DNA of 64,000 nt. It comes from Rachicladosporium sp. CCFEE 5018. Its lineage: Eukaryota; Ascomycota; Dothideomycetes; Cladosporiales; Cladosporiaceae. The DNA lies in assembly GCA_002077045.2 (NCBI GenBank), contig KZ111155.1:812705-876704 (forward strand), written 5' to 3'. Shown piece after piece: positions 22,259-32,585 of this stretch (its first letter is position 1; each line of letters begins with the position of its first letter). The position numbers and the translations under genes are program-made. Under the pieces are notes generated by a model, which was given only the letters and a program-made list of their open reading frames with translations, did not search any database and was not told where the DNA came from.

Positions 22259-23381
22259 ATGGAGATTGTGGACTGTAGAGGACGGGAGAGATGGGTGGAA
22301 GTGTGTGTATAGCAATACTGTAGTGGCCTGATAAGATTGCGCCATGGGCTGCACGTTCCAAACATCGCGTGTTCATGCCTCGCTACCTTGGCCGTGGAAT
22401 ACGCTTTCGTAATGTGCCTTTTGCCAGTCTACCCTGGCGAACCCCGTGTCCGCGATTCGAGCGGGCGACTTATCAGTCCATGGCCTCCACTGAAGCATGA
22501 GGTTGCGAAAACATGCGGCACTCGCGCCTTGTGAGGAGGTCGGCCATGTGCCATTGATTCCTTGGCGAGCAAGAGCTATCATCACGCGCTGCTGCTGCTC
22601 CTCTAAAATCCCGACCTCGTTTCAATATTACCATTTCACCGAGCAAGTCGTACCTCGCCATCGATGTCCAGGGCAGCACTGGAGACTGTAGCGGTCCACG
22701 GCGCGCAGTCACTGCCATGGGCCTGATGTAAAGAGCGAGTTCCTTCTCCCCCCATGTAGATTCACCACACAGCAGTCCGCGCTCCAGTCCTGGACCAGGA
22801 ACATGTTCTACAAGGCTACAGTATGAGCAGTCTTGTAGCAGGATGATCCGGGATCTCATTGGTCTCCTCGTCTGTCACAACATCCACCTGGCTTACTCCA
22901 AATCTGCACGGTCACCACGGCGAATCCTTCACCCTAGGCTGAGCAGCCTGCGGCTGCGCAAGGATACCACCACTGTACGACCGGACCGGCGTGTACTGCG
23001 CTTCGCGCGACCAAGCACTTGTCACGGACATTCTTCGTGGCAGTCGTATCCTAGCTGCGATCCGCATGCCTGTCAGTGTGGCTCGAGTCGCAGCTATTCT
23101 GGTATGAACCTCGTCAGATCTCTTTGGTGGGCTACACGACGCATCCTACGCTCGTATGGAGACTGGCTGCGACAATGGCCTCAGGAGACCAGGAAGTATA
23201 GAAAGGTACAGTGCACTGCATTGCTGTTTCTCCTCGACTGATCAACGTTTCCTTTGTATTCCGAAGCATCAGCTCCTATCTGCATTTCCGACAGCACCAG
23301 TACATTTTACCTTCATACCTCGTCACGACTATCCACCCTCAGACTACCAGGAACGCCCGCCGAGTGACTTCGACATCTACG
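22259..23381. other. Spacer between ATP3 and the secreted-protein pair
   Basis: A 1.1-kb region. A minus frame at 22473-22859 (128 residues) has no recognisable feature. The frame at 23211 simply extends the next gene upstream. No gene is supported. Confidence 0.5.
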
Positions 23382-23981
23382 ATGGCCTCCCCAAGCACCC
23401 TCCTCGCCGCGCTCCTCGCCTCCACCACCACCTCCCCTCTCCCAACCCCAACCTTCGCCCCTCAAACAGTCAACCTCGTCTCCCGCCTCTGTGCCGACCA
23501 GTCCACCTCCTGCTCAGATACAACCTATCTAGCCTGGCTCAGCACGCCCTTCACCATCAACATAACCACCTCACAACTCTCCCTCAGCTCAGCCCAAAAC
23601 ATCGACATGAACCTCGTAACCTGCCAAGTCATCTTCACCGGAGGCGATGCCGGACCAATTCTGACCGCAGACACGCCTGTTACTTCCTCTTCTGGCCTGC
23701 TCGACATCGGCAACGTTACGTGCTCTGTCAGCGACGGTGGCAAAGGCCAGGATCAGGCTGGGCAGATCCGACCGGGTGATAATGCTACGATGACTTGGGG
23801 GAATGGTAGTGGTGCGGTTGCTGTTACGACTACGACGGCTACGGGCGTGGGGCCTGCGATTACTGGTTCGGGAGGCGCTGTAGGTGGTGGGAATGGGAGC
23901 ACGGCGACGTGGTCCGCGCCGCGGGCTACTACCTACACCGGAGGCGCAAATGATCTGGACATTGCAAGGGTCTCGGCCTAA
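23382..23981 (+). pseudogene. Secreted Ser/Thr-rich protein with interrupted GPI tail
   Basis: The frame from the ATG at 23382 gives 199 residues: a signal peptide (MASPSTLLAALLASTTTSPLP), a Cys-containing ectodomain (LCADQSTSCSD, ..VTCQV.., ..VTCSVSD) with several Asn-X-Ser/Thr sites, and a Thr/Gly/Ser-rich stalk. It stops at a TAA at 23979-23981. In the same frame the next 12 codons read LAAAVGALAYLL before a TAG at 24018-24020. That is exactly the short hydrophobic tail expected of a fungal GPI-anchored wall protein. The simplest reading is that one stop codon has cut off the anchor signal, so the protein would be secreted rather than anchored. A sequencing error is possible. The ectodomain function is not recognised. 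An upstream in-frame extension to 23211 would bury the signal peptide and is not used. Confidence 0.6.
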
Positions 23982-24296
23982 TTGGCAGCAGCTGTGGGTG
24001 CATTGGCGTACCTGTTGTAGGAGACTGGCGATGGGAGGAAGTCGGAGGTCGTGCGTAGCGGCGTTCTAATCATATATGCTCACGTGGCATGCAACATTCC
24101 ACAACTTCAAAGGCGTGTTTTCCGCCCAATCCGGTCGTGGAATGCAGCTTTTTCAGCACCATAGCCGCGCGACGCTTCTTGTCAAGCGAAGCAACCTCAC
24201 CAGCCCATCGTCGAGATATCGCAGTTCTTACGGTCACCTGGACCGTCGCTCGGAAGTTCCTAGAACTCGATACACCAGCTTTAACGATCACTCGCC

Positions 24297-25273
24297 ATGC
24301 TCACCCCAGCCCCATTGCTCCTGACCATCATCGCGTTACTTGCGCCCCTCAGCCTCGCACAGCAAACCTTTACCGTGCAAGCCGGTGGCAATGGTGAGCT
24401 AAACTTTGCACCGAGCAGTCTCGTTGCGCCTATAGGCAGCCAAGTGCAGTTTGTCTGGTACCCTCGAAACCACAGCCTGGCTAGCTCGACCTATGATAAT
24501 GCGTGTCAGCCGGATGGGAGGATATTCAGTGGATACTTTCCGGTGAACAGTGGGGCGAGCGTGAGTTTTCCTTGTTTCTGTAATGTGTACGGGAGAAAGT
24601 GAAGGGAGGGGAGAAAGATCCCTTGAGTAAAGAATAGGAAATGAATCAGACGGGACCTCACTGACGACCAGTGATACTAGCCGAGTACCTTCGTCATCAC
24701 CATCGCGGACAACAATCCAATCTGGTACTACTGCACGCAAGTAGCCTACACACACTGTCAGAATGGCATGGTCGGCGTCATCAATCCACCGTAGGTGCCC
24801 TTTCGCCCGAGATGAATCTCTCGCAACCCCACTAACAGCATCACAGCAGCGCATCCGGCCCTCAGACATACGCAGGGTACCTCGCAGCCAGCCGCGCCGC
24901 CACAGCTCGCCCCGCCGGGGACCTCCCAGCCGTCATTGGCGGCCAGATTGTCGGGCCACCAGCTTCATCTTCAAGCAGTAGTTACGTGGCGACTCGTGGC
25001 GTGACTGTCCTGGTGTTGAGTCAGTCGACTTCGGCCACGCTTTCTGCTTCGACGCCACCGGCGCTGGTGTTTAGCGCAACATCGACATCGAGCGTAGTCT
25101 TCTCGTATGCGCCGACCTCGGTGTCGAGTACTAGTGCTATGTCGGTGGCTGCGGTCAGTGTGGCGAGTGTATCGACATCGGTGGCTCCTGGAGGGGTGAT
25201 CTCAGTCACGATGACACGTAGCGCGTGTCCGGTGACCACGGTTGGGAGTCGGATTCTGAGGAAAGAAATCTGA
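24297..25273 (+). CDS. Secreted cupredoxin-domain Ser-rich protein
   Basis: Three exons, 24297-24560, 24681-24790 and 24847-25273, with introns of 120 and 56 bp, give 266 residues. A clear signal peptide (LLLTIIALLAPLSLAQQ) precedes a plastocyanin-like fold: FTVQAGGNGELNFAPSSL, a His in FVWYPRNHSLASS, and the C-terminal ligand loop WYYCTQVAYTHCQNGMVG, where Cys, His and Met sit where type-1 copper ligands are expected. The second half is a Ser/Thr/Val-rich linker. Unlike many relatives it ends RILRKEI without a hydrophobic GPI tail. These fungal proteins are extracellular and often wall-associated; copper binding is inferred. It follows another secreted protein gene on the same strand. Confidence 0.82.
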
Positions 25274-25504
25274 TACGCCACTTTCGGGAGAGGTAGGCTG
25301 GAAGAGCAATGAAGGAGAAGAGAGAGTATCTTGTGCCTCTGCTGAGGTAAGGTCCGAAAGGCAAAGAAAAGAGACCGAACGGATAGATAGGCTTCTTGTT
25401 ACATTAATGTTACCCATAGATCTAGTCACCAAGCATGCATACCAGCCGTTACTTTCTGTCACTACGTCAGCAAGTGATGAGGTCACAAGACCCAAGCGAT
25501 TCAC

Positions 25505-25938
25505 TTACAACAATGTCCTACCCCGAGATCCTACAGCCAACGCGCCCCACCCAGCGATCAATGCCAGACCTCCAATTGGCGTCACTGGTCCCAGAAACTT
25601 GAACCTCTGAGGATCTAGTACTAGTAGATAGATACTGCCACTGAACAGCGTCATGCCAGCCAGCAGGAAGGACTTGGCGTAGAGTAAGTTCTTCCCAGGA
25701 GATGCAGCTTCCACGGCAAGTAGGGCGGCGGAGTGCACGAGCTGAGACCCATCAGTATATGCCACCGACTCTGTGGAACTTCCCGCTGCTGACTTGCCTG
25801 GTACTGAGCAGCCGTAGACCATGATGCGATCTTAGCATCCGGTATGCCTCGGGCTCTGAGCCCATGCGCACCGAAGGCACCAGCGGCGACGGAAGTGGCG
25901 CCGTAGATGCAAGCTGTCGTCCAAAAATCAAGGGGCAT
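25505..25938 (-). CDS. DUF423 / TMEM256-like small membrane protein
   Basis: Two exons, 25798-25938 and 25505-25741, give 125 residues with several hydrophobic helices. The N-terminal segment ATSVAAGAFGAHGLRARG and the motif LVHSAALLAV across the junction are typical of DUF423, followed by SGSIYLLVL and PIGGLALIAGWGALA. The 56-bp intron has a GC donor (CAG/GCAAGT) and a normal CAG acceptor with a TACTGAT branch site. Reading through it destroys the family match. The molecular function of the family is unknown. Confidence 0.85.
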
Positions 25939-26173
25939 GATGAGGTATGTATTGGGTGGTCAGGTAAGATCAACGGTGATGGTCTCGATGCTGTTGACAT
26001 GGTATAAAGTTGAGGTCCGCCTGGTGAATGAGCACGGACGTTCGATGAATGATGCGACAAACAAACACAGGTCTCGATGAGCAGCGTCTACCCATGGGAA
26101 TCACTGTCAACTATCATTTCAGGAAAAGGGGGATCATAGGGTATCCGTCGACTACATGCTCTTTACAAAATCA

Positions 26174-28819
26174 TCAAATCATCCCGGCAAACTCGCTCAT
26201 CCTCCTCACGAATCCCGGTCTAGGTGCGACGACCTCGTGATTGACCTCCTTCTCGACCTCCCAGCTCCTTACTCTTGCATGCCCAAAACTCCTCTCATCA
26301 TTGACCCGATTAGCGGCAGCTTCAGGTGTGACCACAACTCTAATGCTCTTCTTGATGTCCTCCCTGCGTTTCTCCGCCTTCGCCTCACGCCGGCCGCCCA
26401 ATAAGCCAGTGAAGATGCTGCCTCGCCTGACAGGACTACTAGGCTCGTCATCGTCGCTGTCTTGCGGCAAGGCGATCTGGCGTTCGTCAAGCGGACGAGC
26501 AGGGGTGGTTGTGTGGACGTACATGGCTGCCGCGGGCGGGAAGCTGGTCTTGGTAGGCGAGCGTGCTTGGTCGAAAGCTGACTTTGCGGCGTTAGTCCAT
26601 CCCAAATATGTTCCTGGAGGGGACTTGGCAGATGGTGACGAGTGCAGATCAGGCGAGTCGATACTTGCCTTCGCGCGGGGATTGGCATTTGCAGCAGATA
26701 TGTCCAGCTTCGTGAACGGGTTCGAGAACTTCGTGCTGTGACCTTTGTCGCTTGATCGCCTTGCACTATTCGTGCTTGATCGTCTCCGAAACCCTGATGC
26801 GAGAGGAGGCTCCTGCCCAGCTGGGCGCGTGAGTAGCTCGGCGTACTTCGCCGCGCCTCGAGTAATGCGAGAGAACAGAGCTTGCTTTGCAGTCAACTCC
26901 GAACTACTAGCATTGCTTGGTCGCTGTCGGAGAATGGGCTCGGTACTGGTACGTGTGGGTGGTGCATGTCGGCGAACAGCAGGAGTCGGCTGGGACGCGA
27001 ATGGAGGAGTCTCTGCGCGGGCTGGGTTCTGGTAACTGTCTTCATCGTCGCTGCGGCGAAAGAGCAGTTGGTCGGTACCTCTCGTCGTTACAGGGAAGTA
27101 CTGCGATACCCTATTGTCGTCGCTGTTGCGCCGATATGCAGCAAGCTTTCGATCACTGGGAACAGCTGGTGTAAATTTGCTGCGTTGTGGCTCGTACTGT
27201 GAAGGAGGCGAAATTGGTATTGTGCCACTCGTACTTCTGCGCCGGTGATCCACTCGCTTATCTGTTTCCAATCGAGGTAGCGTATACAACTCGTCATCAT
27301 CTCTGGTACTGCACTGCATCGAAGTGCCACTTCCGCTCGCTTGGCTCCGTGCGAATGGCGACACGGAAGCGTTGGGACTTGCGTACCGCGCTTGTAGCTG
27401 CCCGGTGTTCCGTGACATGGGCTTACCCTGGAATAAGGCTTGCGGCACCATCTTCATATGCTCGCGCGCATCGACATCATAGCGACCGCTACTCGCTGCC
27501 GAAGATGCTGATGGTGCACGATATTGATCTGCCAGCAGGGTGTTGTATACTCCGGCCAGATGATGGGTAGACATCACGTCCGGCGAACTCGAAGGCGTCT
27601 GGACCCCCTGCATGAGGTAGCGATCTTGAGGCACAGAACGCGAAGCTCGGTATCGAGCACGGCCTCGCTCGTCGCTGACGCTGCCATTATACCCTTCTTT
27701 CGAACGGTCTCGTTGTGTGGATTCGGCGTTCTGCCGATATAGCCTGACCATCTGTCTGGGCGCATTATTGCCAACCTGAAACGAGCCTGTACCTCTGCGA
27801 CCCACAGGTAGAGCTTCGGCGAAGCCAAATCCAGGCATGGGCGCAACACTAGCTCTGGGTGATCCAACAGCTCGGTCTCGCCCTTGGGCATCCACCATCG
27901 TCAAGGTAGGAAGCTCGGGTGCCCGAACCGACTCATGCGGGCTACTAGTGAACATCATCATTGTGTCTCGCAGCAGCACTTCATGAGATCGAGACTTTGT
28001 AGGCGACTTGACTGGCACCCTGGCTCGAAGCTCCTCTGGTAGCAAAGGCTCGGCGCCTGGAGCTTGCAGTACCGCCTTCGCTCTCTCTAGAGAGACCATC
28101 CTCAGGTGCTTCTTGAGTACCTCGACAGTAGCCACGGGCTCAGGTAACAAAGTCGATGGTCTGTGTTCCAGTGGCGGAGGAGATGGCGTGGTCGAGCGAC
28201 TCACAGTCGGCGAGGGTGTCGCAAGAAGGGGCTGATAGTATCTTGGCTCGAGCATTGGTGGAGTGGGTGGGTTCTCCACTAGCTGAGGTGTGCTTGCACT
28301 GTATGCGATAGGTCTGAGAAGCTCAAGTGGCAAAGGCGGTACTGGCTCATCTGCAAAGTCAGAGGCAGACCAGATAGGCGACTCGGCCATCCATTGGCTT
28401 GCTGTGCGACTATACACACTCGATGTCCTCCTCTGGAGGGCAGGTGAAGCATTCCTAGAAGACTTCCCAGGGCTTCCGCTATATGATGAGCGCCTTCGTT
28501 TCGGCTTCAAAGGTATGGGAGGAAGTGGCTTCAGCGGGTCAACACGCGGCGTGCGCTTAATAAATTCCTGGAGAGGTGGTACAGATTGCTCCATGCCAAT
28601 AAGCGAAGCCTTTGAGGAGCTCGCCGATGCTAGCGCTGGCCGCTTGGGGTTGTCGTATGGGCCAAGCGAGCTTCTCGAGTAAGCTGCTTTGAGCACCGGG
28701 GCTCGCTTCGGCGGTCTGGTGGGCTGCGGCTCCAGCGGAACCTGCCAGCCTACCGTCTCGGCGTAGCCAGTGACTGGTCTTGGGTCGACGAACATGGTGA
28801 GTGTAGTGGACTGAAACAT
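26174..28819 (-). CDS. Large disordered Ser/Pro/Arg-rich protein, unknown
   Basis: Single exon, 881 residues, not recognised. Two in-frame ATGs (28819 and 28795) are near each other; the second has the better context (CTCACCATG). The sequence is low in hydrophobic clusters and rich in Ser, Pro and Arg. It has Pro-rich patches (PLKPLPPIPLKPKRRRSS, PPTPPMLEP), SPGKS/SPT-type possible kinase sites, and a more ordered-looking C terminus with RSWEVEKEVNHEVV and PGFVRRMSEFAGMI. It looks like a scaffold or signalling adaptor, but that is only composition. Coding status is supported by the unbroken 2.6-kb frame. Confidence 0.75.
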   Translation of the reverse strand: MFQSTTLTMFVDPRPVTGYAETVGWQVPLEPQPTRPPKRAPVLKAAYSRSSLGPYDNPKRPALASASSSKASLIGMEQSVPPLQEFIKRTPRVDPLKPLPPIPLKPKRRRSSYSGSPGKSSRNASPALQRRTSSVYSRTASQWMAESPIWSASDFADEPVPPLPLELLRPIAYSASTPQLVENPPTPPMLEPRYYQPLLATPSPTVSRSTTPSPPPLEHRPSTLLPEPVATVEVLKKHLRMVSLERAKAVLQAPGAEPLLPEELRARVPVKSPTKSRSHEVLLRDTMMMFTSSPHESVRAPELPTLTMVDAQGRDRAVGSPRASVAPMPGFGFAEALPVGRRGTGSFQVGNNAPRQMVRLYRQNAESTQRDRSKEGYNGSVSDERGRARYRASRSVPQDRYLMQGVQTPSSSPDVMSTHHLAGVYNTLLADQYRAPSASSAASSGRYDVDAREHMKMVPQALFQGKPMSRNTGQLQARYASPNASVSPFARSQASGSGTSMQCSTRDDDELYTLPRLETDKRVDHRRRSTSGTIPISPPSQYEPQRSKFTPAVPSDRKLAAYRRNSDDNRVSQYFPVTTRGTDQLLFRRSDDEDSYQNPARAETPPFASQPTPAVRRHAPPTRTSTEPILRQRPSNASSSELTAKQALFSRITRGAAKYAELLTRPAGQEPPLASGFRRRSSTNSARRSSDKGHSTKFSNPFTKLDISAANANPRAKASIDSPDLHSSPSAKSPPGTYLGWTNAAKSAFDQARSPTKTSFPPAAAMYVHTTTPARPLDERQIALPQDSDDDEPSSPVRRGSIFTGLLGGRREAKAEKRREDIKKSIRVVVTPEAAANRVNDERSFGHARVRSWEVEKEVNHEVVAPRPGFVRRMSEFAGMI

Positions 28820-29082
28820 GTGGCGTAAGCTAGCTGTCGCGAGGAGAGGACATTCGAAGACAAAGGCACCGTTCTCGAGGCGGTCGGAAAAGTCGAGGCA
28901 GCATGTTAGAAGTGAATAATGAACGAAAGTGAAAACAAAGAAGAGAGCTTCGCATGTCCAGATCCGTCAACGCCTTGATATTCCCAAATAGCTGAAGGCC
29001 TCCATGCCGAGGCCATGTGCAGTAAGTACTTGAAGATCTGGGCGATGGTGCCAGCCCACCGCCCGCATTCCTCATGACACGG

Positions 29083-29516
29083 CTAGACAGCTGCGACTTG
29101 CACGTTCAACTGCGCAGCTACAGCCCCATCTTCAACAGCAGTCGCTCCAGACTTCTCGAGCTCTTCAGCTCCGGGAGTCTGCGGGATGTCGACCATGACC
29201 GCCGGGTCACTCTTCCTCTCTTTGAGCAATGCATCGCGTTTCTAAGTCGTTGTTAGTATATTGTGACCGGGCTGCTGCTGCGTGCTAATGCATCAAAGTT
29301 CTTTGAAGTGGGATGGTGATGGATTACCTCGACATCCTCTGGACTCATATCCCTCAGTAAGTCATCGCGTGACGTCCTCCGCATCGCCTTCACCTTGTCA
29401 GGTGATACAGGCGTGCTCTCAAGCTCCACAGGCTCCGTATTGATAGACGCCGAAGTCAACGTCAATATGGGTCGCTCAGTAGTGACAGGCGAGACGAGCT
29501 CGTCAGCTGTAGACAT
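29083..29516 (-). CDS. Small conserved-looking acidic protein, unknown
   Basis: Two exons, 29328-29516 and 29083-29241, with an 86-bp phase-0 intron (GTAATC...GACTTAG, branch TACTAAC), give 115 residues: N-terminal MSTADELVSPVTTER, then a dense charged centre (RRTSRDDLLRDMSPEDVE joined to KRDALLKERKSDPAVMV), then IPQTPGAEELEK and an Ala/Val-rich end. The joined centre is a continuous charged helix, which supports the splice. The family is not recognised. The gene sits between the sulfate permease and the disordered protein on the same strand. Confidence 0.65.
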
Positions 29517-29908
29517 CGTGAGATACGTTGCTTCGCAGGAAGTTGTAGAACACCAAGAATGTGCGTGTAGGTATATATGTTGGCTGAGTGGTGTTTCTGC
29601 GACTGACGACTCTGGAACGATGACAGGAGTTGGCACGAGATAATCAAGGTCCTGAGGAAAAGATATGTGCACAGCCTCGCTAAACGTGAGGTAAGCTTGC
29701 AGTGCTCGAGCGCCAAAGCTGAGGTTGCATTCAAGCTGAAACACTGTGCCGCGGTCGACTCGGCTGTTACCGTTTGAAGAACTGTTATATGTCGTCGATG
29801 ATAATCGCAAGAACTGATAGGATATTGGTGTTTCAAAGCTGCCGTGCTATATTCCTCGCACTATATACGCTATACATCACACTCTAGATTACGCGTGTGC
29901 TTCGGATA
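29517..29908. other. Spacer between small protein gene and sulfate permease
   Basis: A 392-bp spacer. The minus frame can be opened further upstream of 29516 (to 29810), but that extension has no sequence features and is taken as 5' UTR. Confidence 0.5.
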
Positions 29909-32585
29909 TCAAGCATACTTCTCGCCCTTCGCATCTTCCTCCTCCACCACCTTGGCCTCAGGCCGCTGCGCAGGCTGCTCCTCCTGTATGTTCTGCAGCA
30001 CACTCTGCAGCGCACTCGTCAGGTCAATGTGGAAGAACGGCCTGTTCAGTCCTTGCACAGGCTTCAGGTCAGCCTTATACTTGCCCTTGGTGTACGTATT
30101 GCTCTTATTGAGTTCGGCCTGGAAGCTGCCACGATCACTGCTTGATGTCTCGCCCGTGAGATCGCCATGCTGCACTTGGATCTCATGCGGTTGCTGGCGT
30201 CCAGCTTCGACGTCAGGCTGGCTTCGACGACGATTGAACTCTTGCTCAGCGAGATGTGCGGCAGAGCTGTCACCGCCCATGCTGGCCACGCTGAAGATTG
30301 GCTTCCAGCTGTGGAACTCGCCGTCGCCTGCTGGTGTTGGATAACCGAAGCCACCTGATACGAGACCGCGCTTGGTCCAACGATTATTGATGCACGCGAA
30401 ATGCCATTGGACGGTCTCCGGCGATGTGTAGCGATCGAGCTGGTTGCGGACATCGATGAGATTCTGGACTGACGTCACGTCGATGTTATTGATCGACGAA
30501 AAGTCCAGGATGATGGCTTTCAGTGTAGGCTTATGGGAGTTAACGATCGCAGGCTTGCCACGTCGTGGACCGGGATCATTCCAGGGTCGATCGCCGAGGC
30601 GACCGTAGCTGTTAGCATTCGTTCGGCGGGTCGCCTTGAAGATGACGTTGATCAGGTGATCGGTGTAGTGATTGGCGTTCGGGTAGTTGAAGCCTTCCGA
30701 AAAGCGGTAGATAAACACGCCCGGGTAAGGATGCTCAATGTCGAGGCCCGGGTTTGTACCATCCTCGTGATCAATAGGGATCCAGACGTTTCGTGTCGAC
30801 TTGTCCGGGTCGTTATTGGGTCTTGGCTGGTTGGAGTTCTTGGTCTCGTTCTGCGGGAGATCGCCAACGACCGAATGTATCTGTACACGGCCAAGGAAGC
30901 GGCCCTTTGCCTTGAACGTACGGAATACGAAGACGGCGAATGACGATGCGACGGTGACGTAGATGCCGATCTCGATCGAGGTGAAGACTGTGACAATCAC
31001 ACCAGCGAAGAAGATAATGACCTCGAGAGGCGAGATTTTCCAGAACTGGTAAACAGTGTTTGGCGGGGTAATCAGGTCGCCGACGGCGTGAATGATGACC
31101 GCGGACAGCGCAGCTTGCGGGATGTAGAAGAACACCACTGGCAAGGCGTAGAGCGCGAGCAGCACGATCACGGCAGTGATCACACCAGCAAAGGGTGTGC
31201 GGACTCCAGCCTTCGCCTTGATGGCAGTCCGAGAGAACGAGCCGGTTGCAGGGTAGCCGCCAAGGAAAGGTCCGAGGATGTTGGTTACACCAATGGCAAT
31301 CATCTCTTGGGAAGGGTCGATCGTGTAGTTGTTCACACGTCCGAATGACTTTGCGATCGAGATGTGCTCAATCAGTAGCACAATCACCGACGCCGGAATC
31401 TCGCTAGTGAACAAGCCGATGATGTTGGAGTTGAGCACTGGAGCACCAGCATGTTGGAACCCTCGAGGAACGGGACCCAGGACCTTCCAGTACGCCTTAT
31501 TGACAGCGGTTGCTGTCTTTGCCGAGTGACTGTTGTTGCCGATATGTCTGACGGTCGCCCAGCTGATCAGGGTGTATAGGAGGATTACAAACACGGTTCG
31601 CAAGGTGTTGAGGAAGAAAAAGAGCTTGCGATGCTGCGGCATACGCTTAGCCAGCGTGTTGAACATGAAGCGTATGCCATAGAGCATGAACAGAGCTGTC
31701 AAGCCGAGCGCCGCATCCTTGTGTGTCCGACCCAGGTGCTTCAAGACATGGACAACGACCAAGTATGTCGAGTCACGGCTATTGACCCCGGTGATGCCCA
31801 TCAGGTTGACTGTCTGTCCAACTGCGATGTTGATTGCTGAGCCAGTCATGAACGCCGAGATTGACGTGAGTGAGATGAAATCGACGAGCCATCCGAAGCG
31901 GAGCAGGCCAAGTCCAGTCACGATTGAGCCGACAAGCACTGATAGCGCTGATGCAATGACGTGTCCTGGCACTGATGGATCTTTGGCTTGTGCGGAAAGT
32001 ACGATATTGCCGACAATGGTCGACATGACTGCGACGGGCTGCGATGGTCGTCAGTGATAACGTGCTTGTAGCGTGCACCCATGGAACTACTTACGCCGAT
32101 AGTGATATCTTTCGATGTTGCGAAGAACCAGTAGATGAGCACACCCATGAATGACGAGTACAGCCCGTACTCAACTGGCAGCTGAGCAAGTTGAGCGTAT
32201 GCCATACCTTGTGGCACCACGACCGCGCCGATGGTAATGCCTATGTGTTGTCAGCGCGCCGTAGACTTGACTTCGTATATCCAACACACTCACCAGCAAT
32301 GAGATCTCCGATGAGCCATTGCACGTTGTAATTCAGGATCCAGTGCGTGAATGGAAATAGGTGGTACAGGTAATGTGTGACATCTTTCCCGGTAGGCGTG
32401 ACCGATCGCAGCCATTCCGCCGCAGTAGGTTCATTCTCGACGTAACTGTCGGCGCTGTCGATGGTGAATGTAGACTCTCCTCGAGTGAGTTTTCCGGCGC
32501 CAGTCTCGTCGCGGTATTCAAGCTTGATGCCGAGCACCTTGGCCAGACTGTGGCCAATCTTAGTGCTGGTGCTTGGAGCCGCCAT
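29909..32585 (-). CDS. SulP family sulfate permease with STAS domain
   Basis: Three exons, 32294-32585, 32095-32240 and 29909-32038, with introns of 53 and 56 bp, give 855 residues. The junctions rebuild the conserved core: GDLIAG/ITIGAVVVPQGMAYAQLAQLP and SKDITIG/PVAVMSTIVGNIV. About ten to fourteen membrane segments follow up to about residue 520, then a cytosolic STAS domain (KAIILDFSSINNIDVTSVQNL) interrupted by a loop, and a hydrophilic tail rich in acidic and Gln residues. Fungal members (Sul1/Sul2, CysB types) are plasma-membrane proton/sulfate symporters feeding assimilation to Cys and Met. The length (about 850) is normal. No regulatory site was identified with confidence. Confidence 0.92.
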
